From the NCBI GenBank assembly GCA_012934845.2, contig WNNJ02001876.1, positions 62,001 through 126,000 of the forward strand: DNA of 64,000 nucleotides, given 5' to 3'. Positions 38,725-50,084 of the stretch are shown in pieces. Source of the stretch: Pomphorhynchus laevis. Taxonomy: Eukaryota > Acanthocephala > Palaeacanthocephala > Echinorhynchida > Pomphorhynchidae. Positions within the stretch are counted from its first letter, which is position 1; every line of letters begins with the position of its first letter. The notes under the pieces are model-generated. The model saw nothing but the letters and a program-made list of their open reading frames with translations. It had not been told where the DNA came from and made no database searches. A program made the translations under genes and the position numbers.

Positions 38725-41700
38725 CTAGGATTAAAGAATTCACACGAGGATAATTGATGAAGCCGACCAAATGATGATACTCGCTCGTGTATGCAATTAT
38801 TCATTCTATTAACCTGGCAGATTCCGGTTTCCTGTCAAGAAGATTCAAAAGACAGATTGTCGGTTGTTTCCGGCAACTGTAGTGCTATCTCCGTCATTTT
38901 GTTACAAAAGACGGAAACAACGTACAGTTTGCACAAGTGGAAATGTTTTCCTTACAAACTGTATCGTTTGTTTTTACAGAAAGGCAGCAGAGGAAAATTT
39001 CAGCAGATCATTAAAGGACCGAAACACGAAATGTAGGCGTAGGCTCACTGCTGATGAGGTCCACCTACGCTGATTGTAGTGTACAGTGCTGCATCTAGGA
39101 TTAAAGAATTCACACGAGGATAATTGATGAAGCCGACCAAATGATGATACTCGCTCGTGTATGCAATTATTCATTCTATTAACCTGGCAGATTCCGGTTT
39201 CCTGTCAAGAAGATTCAAAAGACAGATTGTCGGTTGTTTCCGGCAACTGTAGTGCTATCTCCGTCATTTTGTTACAAAAGACGGAAACAACGTACAGTTT
39301 GCACAAGTGGAAATGTTTTCCTTACAAACTGTATCGTTTGTTTTTACTGAAAGGCAGCAGAGGAAAATTTCAGCAGATCATTAAAGGACCGAAACACGAA
39401 ATGTAGGCGTAGGCTCACTGCTGATGAGGTCCACCTACGCTGATTGTAGTGTACAGTGCTGCATCTAGGATTAAAGAATTCACACGAGGATAATTGATGA
39501 AGCCGACCAAATGATGATACTCGCTCGTGTATGCAATTATTCATTCTATTAACCTGGCAGATTCCGGTTTCCTGTCAAGAAGATTCAAAAGACAGATTGT
39601 CGGTTGTTTCCGGCAACTGTAGTGCTATCTCCGTCATTTTGTTACAAAAGACGGAAACAACGTACAGTTTGCACAAGTGGAAATGTTTTCCTTACAAACT
39701 GTATCGTTTGTTTTTACTGAAAGGCAGCAGAGGAAAATTTCAGCAGATCATTAAAGGACCGAAACACGAAATGTAGGCGTAGGCTCACTGCTGATGAGGT
39801 CCACCTACGCTGATTGTAGTGTACAGTGCTGCATCTAGGATTAAAGAATTCACACGAGGATAATTGATGAAGCCGACCAAATGATGATACTCGCTCGTGT
39901 ATGCAATTATTCATTCTATTAACCTGGCAGATTCCGGTTTCCTGTCAAGAAGATTCAAAAGACAGATTGTCGGTTGTTTCCGGCAACTGTAGTGCTATCT
40001 CCGTCATTTTGTTACAAAAGACGGAAACAACGTACAGTTTGCACAAGTGGAAATGTTTTCCTTACAAACTGTATCGTTTGTTTTTACAGAAAGGCAGCAG
40101 AGGAAAATTTCAGCAGATCATTAAAGGACCGAAACACGAAATGTAGGCGTAGGCTCACTGCTGATGAGGTCCACCTACGCTGATTGTAGTGTACAGTGCT
40201 GCATCTAGGATTAAAGAATTCACACGAGGATAATTGATGAAGCCGACCAAATGATGATACTCGCTCGTGTATGCAATTATTCATTCTATTAACCTGGCAG
40301 ATTCCGGTTTCCTGTCAAGAAGATTCAAAAGACAGATTGTCGGTTGTTTCCGGCAACTGTAGTGCTATCTCCGTCATTTTGTTACAAAAGACGGAAACAA
40401 CGTACAGTTTGCACAAGTGGAAATGTTTTCCTTACAAACTGTATCGTTTGTTTTTACTGAAAGGCAGCAGAGGAAAATTTCAGCAGATCATTAAAGGACC
40501 GAAACACGAAATGTAGGCGTAGGCTCACTGCTGATGAGGTCCACCTACGCTGATTGTAGTGTACAGTGCTGCATCTAGGATTAAAGAATTCACACGAGGA
40601 TAATTTATGAAGCCGACCAAATGATGATACTCGCTCGTGTATGCAATTATTCATTCTATTAACCTGGCAGATTCCGGTTTCCTGTCAAGAAGATTCAAAA
40701 GACAGATTGTCGGTTGTTTCCGGCAACTGTAGTGCTATCTCCGTCATTTTGTTACAAAAGACGGAAACAACGTACAGTTTGCACAAGTGGAAATGTTTTC
40801 CTTACAAACTGTATCGTTTGTTTTTACAGAAAGGCAGCAGAGGAAAATTTCAGCAGATCATTAAAGGACCGAAACACGAAATGTAGGCGTAGGCTCACTG
40901 CTGATGAGGTCCACCTACGCTGATTGTAGTGTACAGTGCTGCATCTAGGATTAAAGAATTCACACGAGGATAATTGATGAAGCCGACCAAATGATGATAC
41001 TCGCTCGTGTATGCAATTATTCATTCTATTAACCTGGCAGATTCCGGTTTCCTGTCAAGAAGATTCAAAAGACAGATTGTCGGTTGTTTCCGGCAACTGT
41101 AGTGCTATCTCCGTCATTTTGTTACAAAAGACGGAAACAACGTACAGTTTGCACAAGTGGAAATGTTTTCCTTACAAACTGTATCGTTTGTTTTTACTGA
41201 AAGGCAGCAGAGGAAAATTTCAGCAGATCATTAAAGGACCGAAACACGAAATGTAGGCGTAGGCTCACTGCTGATGAGGTCCACCTACGCTGATTGTAGT
41301 GTACAGTGCTGCATCTAGGATTAAAGAATTCACACGAGGATAATTGATGAAGCCGACCAAATGATGATACTCGCTCGTGTATGCAATTATTCATTCTATT
41401 AACCTGGCAGATTCCGGTTTCCTGTCAAGAAGATTCAAAAGACAGATTGTCGGTTGTTTCCGGCAACTGTAGTGCTATCTCCGTCATTTTGTTACAAAAG
41501 ACGGAAACAACGTACAGTTTGCACAAGTGGAAATGTTTTCCTTACAAACTGTATCGTTTGTTTTTACATAAAGGCAGCAGAGGAAAATTTCAGCAGATCA
41601 TTAAAGGACCGAAACACAAAAGGTAGGCGTAGGCTCACTGCTGATGAGGTCCACCTACGCTGATTGTAGTGTACAGTGCTGCATCTAGGATTAAAGAATT

Positions 41701-42508
41701 CACACGAGGATAATTGATGAAGCCGACCAAATGATAATACTCGCTCGTGTATGCAATTATTCATTCTATTAACCTGGCAGATTCCGGTTTCCTGTCAAGA
41801 AGATTCAAAAGACAGATTGTCGGTTGTTTCCGGCAACTGTTGTGCTATCTCCGTCATTTTGTTACAAAAGACGGAAACAACGTACAGTTTGCACAAGTGG
41901 AAATGTTTTCCTTACAAACTGTATCGTTTGTTTTTACTGAAAGGCAGCAGAGGAAAATTTCAGCAGATCATTAAAGGACCGAAACACGAAATGTAGGCGT
42001 AGGCTCACTGCTGATGAGGTCCACCTACGCTGATTGTAGTGTACAGTGCTGCATCTAGGATTAAAGAATTCACACGAGGATAATTGATGAAGCCGACCAA
42101 ATGATGATACTCGCTCGTGTATGCAATTTTTCATTCTATTAACCTGGCAGATTCCGGTTTCCTATCAAGAAGATTCAAAAGACAGATTGTCGGTTGTTTC
42201 CGGCAACTGTAGTGCTATCTCCGTCATTTTGTTACAAAAGACGGAAACAACGTACAGTTTGCACAAGTGGAAATGTTTTCCTTACAAACTGTATCGTTTG
42301 TTTTTACTGAAAGGCAGCAGAGGAAAATTTCAGCAGATCATTAAAGGACCGAAACACGAAATGTAGGCGTAGGCTCACTGCTGATGAGGTCCACCTACGC
42401 TGATTGTAGTGTACAGTGCTGCATCTAGGATTAAAGATTCACACGAGGATAATTTGATGAAGCCGACCAAATGATGATACTCGCTCGTGTATGCAATTAT
42501 TCATTCTA
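38661..42508 (+). repeat. Right arm of the 370-bp satellite array, about 10.4 units, opposite orientation
   Basis: The arm starts at 38661 with ATGTAGGCGTAGGCTCACTG and repeats every 370 bases to 42508. It is the reverse complement of the left arm, so the two arms diverge from 38660/38661 and form an 8.7-kb interrupted palindrome. A CAGAAAGG/CTGAAAGG variant alternates between units (38976, 40086 and 40826 carry the first form), and the two left units nearest the centre share the first form. The right border is followed by ACAAAATTAAAT (42508-42519), as on the left. Confidence 0.97.
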
Positions 42509-42519
42509 CAAAATTAAAT

Positions 42520-43146
42520 ATTTAAATTAAAAAAATATTTTATTTTTTAAAATTTTAAGCGAATTGAAGTCATAATGACTTTTAAATATATTTGTATTAT
42601 TTGCATGAATTTCCGGTGTAATTGCTATCATTGTAAAGTTTTCCGATAAATGCACGAAAAGTTATTCAACTTTCTTCATTTTTTCGAAAGAAATGATTTG
42701 AATTTGAAAAATCTCAAAAATTTCAAATATAAACATACAATTTTTATTGCAGTACTGAAATCTGCATATTTATCATGATCTATAATCCAAAGCTTTGGTA
42801 ATTTGAGATTTTCCACATAAAGTTATTGAACATTAAATTTCAAAAACAGTAATTTTTAAAATTCTTAGAAGATTTGATCGATCAAACGATTACTATGGGG
42901 AGGATGGGGATTTATCGGGCATTGTCGGTTAAATTTGATATACATCAAATTCATCTTCCCAACATTGTTTATCACATATATAACAATCTTTAATCTCCCT
43001 TTGATATACCTCATTCCTCCCAAGTGATATGGTATGTACGTGTAATCAATTTTTATATCAAACTTTGTAGATGTTCAAAAGTTTTAATACCTCTTTGTTA
43101 TAATCTCTGTGAACATATTATTTTGTAAATTCGTAAATATTAGCAG
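42520..43146. other. AT-rich spacer, no gene
   Basis: Between the satellite and the Merlin remnant I see only AT-rich sequence. The last part may be the 5' UTR or terminal repeat of the Merlin element. Confidence 0.5.
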
Positions 43147-43545
43147 ATGTCTAGTAATATAAACCTAAACTGGTTACGCAGTAATATTACTACGGAAATG
43201 GATGCGGTAAAATTCTTACAGACTCGTGAACTTATTCCAAGAGGTATGTCAAACGTTATATTAATAACATATATTCTAAAGATATTTTAGAAAAAATATG
43301 TCGTCGCAAGCATTCGATGAAACTAAGTAATCGAGGAGACAATATATACTGGCGATGCCAAAAATCGCAGTGCAATGTTTCGCCATCAGTTCGTGAAGGG
43401 ACTTGGTTTGAATGAGCACGAGTATCCCTACCCAAAACAATCGTATTTATATATTGTTGGTCGAAACAATTGACGACAGTTCAATTCTGTGAATAGGGAA
43501 TTGAATATCGATCATAATACAGCTGTCGATTATAATAATTACATG
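43147..43545 (+). mobile_element. Merlin/ISXO2-type DNA transposon, N-terminal transposase remnant
   Basis: Exon 1 (43147-43243) encodes MSSNINLNWLRSNIT ... DAVKFLQTRELIPR. Exon 2 from 43291 encodes KICRRKHSM, NIYWRCQKSQCN and SVREGTWFE: the zinc-ribbon region typical of ISXO2-like transposases. ARVSLPKTIVFIYCWSKQL and TAVDYNNYMREN follow. Two in-frame stops (after GTWFE and after VQFCE) and one frameshift are present, and the DDE catalytic part is missing because an LTR fossil starts at about 43550. Merlin is a cut-and-paste family related to IS1016. No terminal inverted repeat was identified. Confidence 0.8.
43244..43290 (+). other. Candidate 47-nt spliceosomal intron in the Merlin transposase
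   Basis: AAGAG|GTATGTCAAACG at the 5' side and GATATTTTAG|AAAAAAT at the 3' side give canonical GT...AG ends. Removing it joins RELIPR-E-KICRRKHSM in frame, restoring the usual spacing of this transposase N-terminus. Confidence 0.75.
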
Positions 43546-43549
43546 CGTG

Positions 43550-45510
43550 AGAATCGTCGAGACTGTTCTATCACAGGATGCGAATGTCATCAATGGAACG
43601 GAATTCTATCTGGATGATATAATTGTTAATGAAAGTATCATTAGTGCAAGTGAGGTATCAAGGCATTTATCTCAGTATGGTTTAATATCAAAGGCACTGA
43701 TGGATTTAGCAAAAAATCGAGTTCTAGGAATGAGTATTGATATGAACAAATCTGGACAGCTCATATTCACCAGATGATCACCATTGGATATTAATGTCTG
43801 TGGACAACACGATGATCAGGCGAGAACTATTTTCTTTGTGTGGGAAATTAACCGCACATTAACCGATGGCAAGTTGGCTTAGAGTCGCATGTAGCTATGC
43901 GAAACGCTTGGCTCTTAGTGGATGTTGGAATGATCGCTTGAACAACAATGCACATCAGTGTATAATGAGAATCGTTGAAAAAGTCCGTCATAATAATCTC
44001 GTTCGAGGAGTATGGTCAGTTGTCATATGTGAGAGTGGAACTGTTTGGTGTGACGCTAGTAACATAGCTATGGGAGTGATACTTGAAATAGGTGGTATAA
44101 CAGTTGAGGATGCAAGTTGGTTACAAAAAAAGACATACTCTCTACATATAAATGTTGCCGAATTGGAATTGGTGGTAAAGGGGATCAACCTTGGTCTTAA
44201 ATGGGGTATTACCGATATTCGTGTCAACACAGATTCTCAAACCGTTTTTAATTGGCTTCAAGTGACAAGTAGCAAATGTTGTAAACTTCATACGAAGGGC
44301 ACTGCGGAGATTCTCATCAGAAGGAGGTTGTCTACACTGATGGCAATCATTGAGGAAACAGGATTAAATGTGTGTTGGTGCTATGTCAGTTCATCGGAAA
44401 ATAAGGCTGATTGTCTCACTCGTCTTCACCGCTCGATTTTGTCAACGAAAGTCCAAGGTGTAGTCAACGTTGTTACCTCCGTTAAAGATATTGAGTTGGA
44501 AAATAACCTTACGGATTTGCATAATATGCATCATTTTAGGGCTGAACGATCCTACCGCCTTGCAAAAATGGTGTACCCAGATGTGGTTCGCAGTGACATT
44601 GACGAGATTGTTAGTAAGTATCGCGAATGTCAGAGCATTGATCCACCATCTAGGTTCTACAGTGATGGTAGTTGCGATGTTAGCGGAACGTGGGTTCGGC
44701 TTACTGTTGATATCACTCATTACAATCGTATCGTATATTTAACGATCGTGGACAGTGGACCAAGCCGTTTTGCAATATGGAAAGAGCTTCGTGATGAATC
44801 GGCACGTCAAGTTTGTTTGAAATTACGTGAAGTGTTATTTGAGCATGGATTCCCGGAAGAGTTATTGATGGATAACGGTACAGTACTCAGGTCACAAGAG
44901 TTGCATGATCTAGTCTCCAGGTTTAATATTCGACTTCGGTTTCGATCAGCTTTTCGTCTACAAGGTAATGGAATCATTGAACGTAATCACAGGACCATTA
45001 AACGAACAGCTGCTAAATGCAAATATTCTCCACTTGAAGCTGTTTATTGGTATAATTTATCGTCAAAGTGAAATACGGGAAACAGTATCAGTCATTCACA
45101 TGGAATCTACAATTATCTATGGTGACATCCCAATGTATTACCTAGATTTACAGAGGTCTCATTAAAATGTGGATATGATATTGGTCAAATCGTATGGGTT
45201 AAACCTCCCAATGCTAGATGTACGACACGGTGGTTCAAGGGTACAGTCACACAGATAATATCCGATATAACGGTTGTGGTCAATAGGATTCCACGTCATA
45301 TATCTGACATTCGCCATATTGCCGAACCGAAGATAAGTGTTCAAAATGAAAATAAACGGAAACAACTTCGAGAGTTAAACAACGACTCGGATACATGCGA
45401 TTTGAGATAGTTAGATATGTCGGAATCAAGGACTGTTAATGAAACTATCCGTCGATCAGAACGTACGACACGACGCCCTATGTATTTGGACGATTATGAT
45501 TGCACGATGT
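43550..45510 (+). mobile_element. LTR retrotransposon fossil (Ty3/Gypsy-like pol: RT end, RNase H, integrase)
   Basis: Parts in order are the end of the RT (EFYLDDIIVNESIIS, 43600), RNase H (WCDASNIAMGVILEIGG at about 44040; NVAELELVVKGINLGLKWG; KADCLTRL), integrase (VDITHYNRIVYLTIVDSGPS at about 44705; LLMDNGTVLRS; GNGIIERNHRTIKRTAAKC) and a basic pol tail (RRSERTTRRPMYLDDYD) near 45490. The longest open part is 43866-45071. Gag and most of the RT are absent and I recognise no LTRs. It is a broken copy with several breaks. Its left end abuts the Merlin remnant. The integrase type is one I know from many invertebrates, flatworms included. Confidence 0.8.
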
Positions 45511-45779
45511 GAGGACCACAAAATTAAGGTGGGATGTGACGAAAGTGTCCTTTTGTTTGCACATGACGTCTTGGAAAGCGGCGATAGATGTGCAGAAATT
45601 TGCCGCCACGTTATGAGCGGCGTACAATCAGCAAATTGTTGTTTGGTTAACTGTATAAAAGATCGGTGTGTATTTGATGTTGTGGTTTTTCTGGAACGAA
45701 AAACAAAAGTATTACATTTTTTTTGCACTCCTGTTTGGATTTAAACATATCGATCGGATAAGGAAACTCCTAAAATGCT
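45511..45779. other. No gene assigned
   Basis: A chance ORF crosses the end of the fossil pol. The sequence may contain the fossil's 3' end, but no LTR boundary is visible. Confidence 0.4.
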
Positions 45780-46960
45780 CTGTCTAACAACCAAGAATTT
45801 TTCTAATGTCGGTCAGCATAGATCCTATGTTGTCATAGACAGTTTGAGAAGTTTGCTGCTTTCCAACACGAAAGTTAGTGATCGTCCTCCAGAACATCTT
45901 CGAAGTCGCCTTATAAGCCAGCTTCTTCTCTTGGATAAAATCTCTAACTGTTGGTATCCACCAAGCAGCTCGAGTATTTCCTCCGCGACAAGCACCTAAT
46001 GCCTTCGAGCCACAACTTTAACAGTTGCTTTGACAAGCGAGAATCTGAACATCTCCCATTCCTGATCAATGCTCTTTACCTCTTCCGGCAAATGAGAAAA
46101 GTCCTCCCGGATGTAGCCAGAAAAACGTTATTTGACAGAAACATTTGCTAGACGCTCCCAGCACGCCATCATACAACGTTTGGGATTATCAGACTTGTCT
46201 AGCATCCGATCCGGCCATCGGAGTTTACTAACTACAAGGTAGTGATTGGTTGACAGATCAGCCCCTTTCTTTCACACGAGTGTCTAGAACATAACGTCGC
46301 AGATTAAATGAAACGATTACAAAATCGATTATTAATCTTAAACTGAGAGAATCCTGATGTCATGTGCATCTATGGATCTCCTTATGCTCAAACATAGTGT
46401 TGGTTATGCACGAATTGTTATGAGAACAAAAGTGCAATAATTCAACATCACTCGCATTCAGATCAGAGAGTCCGTTCCTACTCAACACCCCCTTCCAAGT
46501 GCTAATGTCGCAACCAACATGAACATTGAAGTCACCCAATAGAACGAAGGGAATCTCCAACAGGAGTACTATCAAGCACAGCCTGAATATCTTCCACGAA
46601 GGCTGCGTATTCCGAGATATTGTTGGGAGCATACGCACACACAACAATTATCCCCTTTCCCTCTTTGACTAAAAGTCTCAGAGACGCCAGCCTTTCGTTC
46701 ACTAAGTTAAGCCTCTCTACCACGAACGACAACCGGGGACTTATAAGTATCCCTACATCCGCATGTCGTCGCTTTTCGTTGGTAACTCCCGAATAGTTCA
46801 CGGTCCAGCCTTGATCCAAAAGTTTAGTTCCAGTTCCAGAATAGTGAAGAGAAGTCACTCCGATTATTTAAAGACCGAATTGAACCATCTCGTCAACTAA
46901 TTCTGGTTCCTTCCCCGTCAGCGAGATGACATTCCACTTTACTACGTGAAGGCTAGTCCG
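45780..46960 (-). mobile_element. RTE-like LINE, AP-endonuclease fragment
   Basis: Minus-strand reading gives KWNVISLTGKEPELVDEMV, VTSLHYSGTGTKLLDQGWTV, RRHADVGILISPRLS, VVCAYAPNNISEYAAFVED, FVLLGDFNVHVGCD, TWKGVLSRNGLSDLN, CITNTMFEHKEIHRCT, then VLDTRVK and RWPDRMLDKSDNPKR. This is a nuclease of a LINE group also common in fish and molluscs. Frame changes near 46550, a stop after VQFGL, and a deletion after HRCT show that it is decayed, and the RT is absent. Confidence 0.8.
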
Positions 46961-47127
46961 CTTCGAATGTTGATGCCTCTTTCGCTGTCTCCGTACAACT
47001 GCCTGGACACACGGCACCAACAATGAAAACTCCTACCGTCAGTGGTAAGTTGACTATTGTTCTTCGCACTTGATTAATTTTTTGTAAATTTGTTACTTGT
47101 CATTTTCTTTGTCTTGATTTGTTTGTT
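46961..47127. other. Upstream flank of the RTE-like fragment
   Basis: No coding potential recognised; probably 5' UTR of the LINE on the minus strand. Confidence 0.4.
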
Positions 47128-47385
47128 CGGTTATCTCTCGTTCCCGATATCCTTTGATGATCTAACATCGCTACTGTAAGGAAACAGGTCTCCGAGACTC
47201 TTCCGCCTTTTCGTCCATTGTTCAATCTCCCGTTGGAGTTATCGGAGTGATTTTGTTTGATCGGCTATCTCCCGTTCCCAATATCCTTTATGATCCAACA
47301 TCACTACGGTAAGGATACAGGCCTCTGTGACTCTCTTCCACCTTATCGTCCATTGTCTAATCCGCCGTTGGATTCATCGGAGGGA
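47128..47385. repeat. Tandem duplication, 2 copies of about 128 bp
   Basis: TCGGTTATCTCTCGTTCCCG ... GTTATCGGAGTGAT (47128-47251) is repeated as TCGGCTATCTCCCGTTCCCA ... GATTCATCGGAGGGA (47260-47388) at about 85 per cent. It lies on the 5' side of the minus-strand RTE-like fragment and could be duplicated promoter-like 5' UTR. Confidence 0.8.
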
Positions 47386-47388
47386 TCT

Positions 47389-47879
47389 GAGATAGTCTAT
47401 GAAAAGACTATCTCTACGGCTGATGCAAGCCGGCCAATTATTTAGCCGTTGATCGACGAATGTCGAACATACGTTGCCAGGGCCGCTCCACGAATAGGCT
47501 AATTGATAATAGGTACCAGCTTAATACTTAATCGACTGGCATCTAGCGGACCTCAAATTTATTTCAGATATATCAAAATATGACAACACAATCTCTTATT
47601 GACGATCTGTTATTAGTCTATGCAGGGATATTAATTTAAAAATAAAATTTAATTTTCTGTTCTAGAAATTCAAAAATAAAGTAGTTTATGACTGAAAATG
47701 CTTAATGACCTATTTAACTTTCTATAATTTATTCAATGTTAACTCTTACATTTGAATAATATAATTTAAAGCTAATGTGTGTGGGAAGATTTAAAACAAG
47801 ACATGTATTGAAGTTGCTAATCGAGAGTTAATTGAAAGATACATTCGGCATCAATTAAGTGATAATTAGTCGAGGATAC
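47389..47879. other. No gene seen
   Basis: Mostly AT-rich sequence; the first 130 bases may still belong to the LINE 5' UTR. Confidence 0.5.
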
Positions 47880-48560
47880 ATATTATTCTGTCAACTATTC
47901 TAGCAAATTCCCCTAAAGAGGTTGCTTCTAGCATTAATTAGACGCTTTTCCGTTCTGGTCAGACGATTGGAAATCGCACTAGACTGGTAAAATAAATTCT
48001 AGCAGCTGAAGTTCTAATTCCGACAATTTTTCAGAATTCATATCGCCTTGAAGATTATGCTATCCAATTAACGACGAAACTTGATGCGATTAAACGTAAG
48101 AGTCTGCACAACATTAACAATGCTTTAAAAGCGAGTTTATATACGGGATAGACGAACTTAACGATTCAACATTTTAAAGTTTTGCAGCGAAGGATTCATT
48201 TGCATTGGATCCTACTTTATATGTAGTCTTTCATAATCCTTTAGTCACTTCCTCCGCATCTAATATTCAAAGATTCATATATCTTTGTTGCTTAAGTAAT
48301 TTTGTTACTTTACCGTTCAACCTTGTGATTTGCTATAAATCGATTCATTCATGTCGGTATAACTTGTGACTATGCTGATATTCTCAACAGTTTACCTCTC
48401 AATTCTAGTGTATGCTTTTGTACATTAATGCTGGTAACTTTCTCCTAAAATCAGTGAATTAAAAATTAGTGTTTAAAATATGTAACATTTGCTAGTGGCT
48501 ATAACTGAAACATGGATATCATCTAATATGATAAGTTACAATTTCAAATAATAAGTTCAT
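47880..48560 (+). pseudogene. Decayed CR1-like LINE: ORF1 and endonuclease start
   Basis: PKEVASSIN, FRSGQTIGNRTRLVK, SYRLEDYAIQLTTKLDAIKR and NINNALKASLYTG (47915-48150, several stops) align with the LINE4 ORF1 core EEEVASSIL ... YRLGKKNDRSRLLKVVL. Further on, NAGNFLLKISELKISV and LLVAITETWISSNM (48425-48530) are the first AP-endonuclease motif. About 270 bases between them are not readable. It is a very old copy. Confidence 0.6.
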
Positions 48561-48864
48561 CTAATAAGTTCTTACAATTTCAAATTGAAATTTAAATCAA
48601 ATTCCATTGATACCGCAATAAACGAAATCTGTTGGTCGGATTCATTATTCAACAACGAATTTTCCGTTTGAAAAATTGATGGAAATTTGAATTCCTGTAC
48701 AATATCACATGATATGACAAAAATATGACAAAGAAGACCAACAAGCAAGCGAAATACAACAATACAACAAAGTTGGTTGGGTACGCAGATAATGAAGTGG
48801 TATGTGACTCTCACGGCTGCACAATATAGACAAAGTAAGCTTTCCCTCAGACAGTTCTCAAGCA

Positions 48865-49968
48865 ATGACGAGTCGCAATTTCTATTGTGGTTTCTGTGCA
48901 GCTCTAGTAATTGCAGATTTAAATAAGACTATTAACGACCTACGCTCACTAATCGAAGACACTGATAAACCATTACGATCAGATATCCCTTATACATGTG
49001 AAGTATTCGAGCAAGATACAATACCTTCACTAGACAATGAAATCGCCCCGATCAACATAACGGCAACATCTGATACTTCAATATTCCGGAAATCTACCCC
49101 TACTCGAGTTTGGACACGAGGACATGCAAGATCGCGAATCTTAAAGGCAACAACCCTTGAAACTTCCTTATCTAACCTTAAATCCGATTTCCTGGATTCG
49201 TCAAATCTAGAGAATTCCATCATTTCTCACAAGGATACACAGAAACAAACATTCCATATCACTCAGAAAACACATCCAAGGCCGGAAACAAACACAGAAG
49301 CACCACATCACACAGCACTCCCAACTTTTTATTGTCCTCAAACAACCCATAGTCTATATAAAATATATGGAACACTCAAACAAATGATAAATCATACCAA
49401 TTCCACTGTAAACAACACTGATAACCCCAATATACCTATTCTATCTGAGCCTAAACGACATAAACGCCGAACATTCGATCGGGATAAATGTTTCATCATT
49501 GTAAATTTAAATGAATCACCGAGTCCAAACAGTCTCATCCGGATTAAACATGATTTTGATTCAGTAAAGCAAGTTCTTTCAACTGTTCTCCCAACAGAAA
49601 TATCAGTCGAACAAAATAGACAGGTAATACACCTCTTTCGCATTGGGAAGAAACAAGATGGTACCAAACCAAGGCTTTTGAAAGTTGTTGTTGATAGCCC
49701 CGAGACTAGTAAGCAAATCATCAAGAATTCCTTTAAGTTAAGGGGCTCCAGTATCATACTTCTATCTGACCTCAGCACTGAAGATATAAACAGATTGAAA
49801 TCTGCAAGGAAAGAGCTTCAACAAAGAATTCAAAACGGTGAAAAAAATCTAATTGTGAAAAATTTTCAAGTTGTGCGGCGAAGGGTAAATACGCGATTCA
49901 GCCTCGGAATCCGTCTAACCGTTCCATCGACACTCTCCGCCGCACAGATTCGTGCATCCACCACGTAA
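48865..49968 (+). CDS. LINE5 ORF1 protein (C-terminal RRM-like core)
   Basis: 367 codons are open from MTSRNFYCGFCAALV, which is the second half of the C4 finger; the first half (VCDSHGCTI, 48800) lies upstream behind a stop and a frameshift, so the true start was earlier. TPTRVWTRGHARSRILK follows in the middle. The C-terminal core has RDKCFIIVNLNESPSP, RIKHDFDSVKQVL, FRIGKKQDGTKPRLLKVVV, IILLSDLSTEDINRLKSAR and NGEKNLIVKNFQVVRRR. The order equals LINE4 and the 1-5597 ORF1. Its role is LINE RNA binding by family analogy. Confidence 0.8.
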   Translation: MTSRNFYCGFCAALVIADLNKTINDLRSLIEDTDKPLRSDIPYTCEVFEQDTIPSLDNEIAPINITATSDTSIFRKSTPTRVWTRGHARSRILKATTLETSLSNLKSDFLDSSNLENSIISHKDTQKQTFHITQKTHPRPETNTEAPHHTALPTFYCPQTTHSLYKIYGTLKQMINHTNSTVNNTDNPNIPILSEPKRHKRRTFDRDKCFIIVNLNESPSPNSLIRIKHDFDSVKQVLSTVLPTEISVEQNRQVIHLFRIGKKQDGTKPRLLKVVVDSPETSKQIIKNSFKLRGSSIILLSDLSTEDINRLKSARKELQQRIQNGEKNLIVKNFQVVRRRVNTRFSLGIRLTVPSTLSAAQIRASTT

Positions 49969-50084
49969 ACATCAATCCAATTTCAACACCAACAGCGACA
50001 CCACACCACTGCCGTTACTCTCAAAATAATATTTTCATCATGTACTCTAACTGTTTAAGCATGTAATACAAATTTGACGAAATA

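Noticed and set aside
33811-42508. Repeated 66-, 69- and 81-residue ORFs on both strands of the satellite
   Set aside because: The unit is 370 bases, not a multiple of three, the frames overlap in both directions, and the sequences look like no protein family. They exist only because the unit is repeated.
33811-42508. CRISPR-like array
   Set aside because: There are no short repeats with unique spacers; the whole 370-bp unit is repeated, and the genome is eukaryotic.
45439-45744. 101-codon ORF after the LTR fossil
   Set aside because: It overlaps the end of the fossil pol in another frame and shows no family resemblance.
47940-48420. Possible host exon with open codons near 48050
   Set aside because: The residues align with the LINE ORF1 core (VASSI, RTRLVK, SYRL) in a decayed frame; no splice signals or independent conservation are seen.
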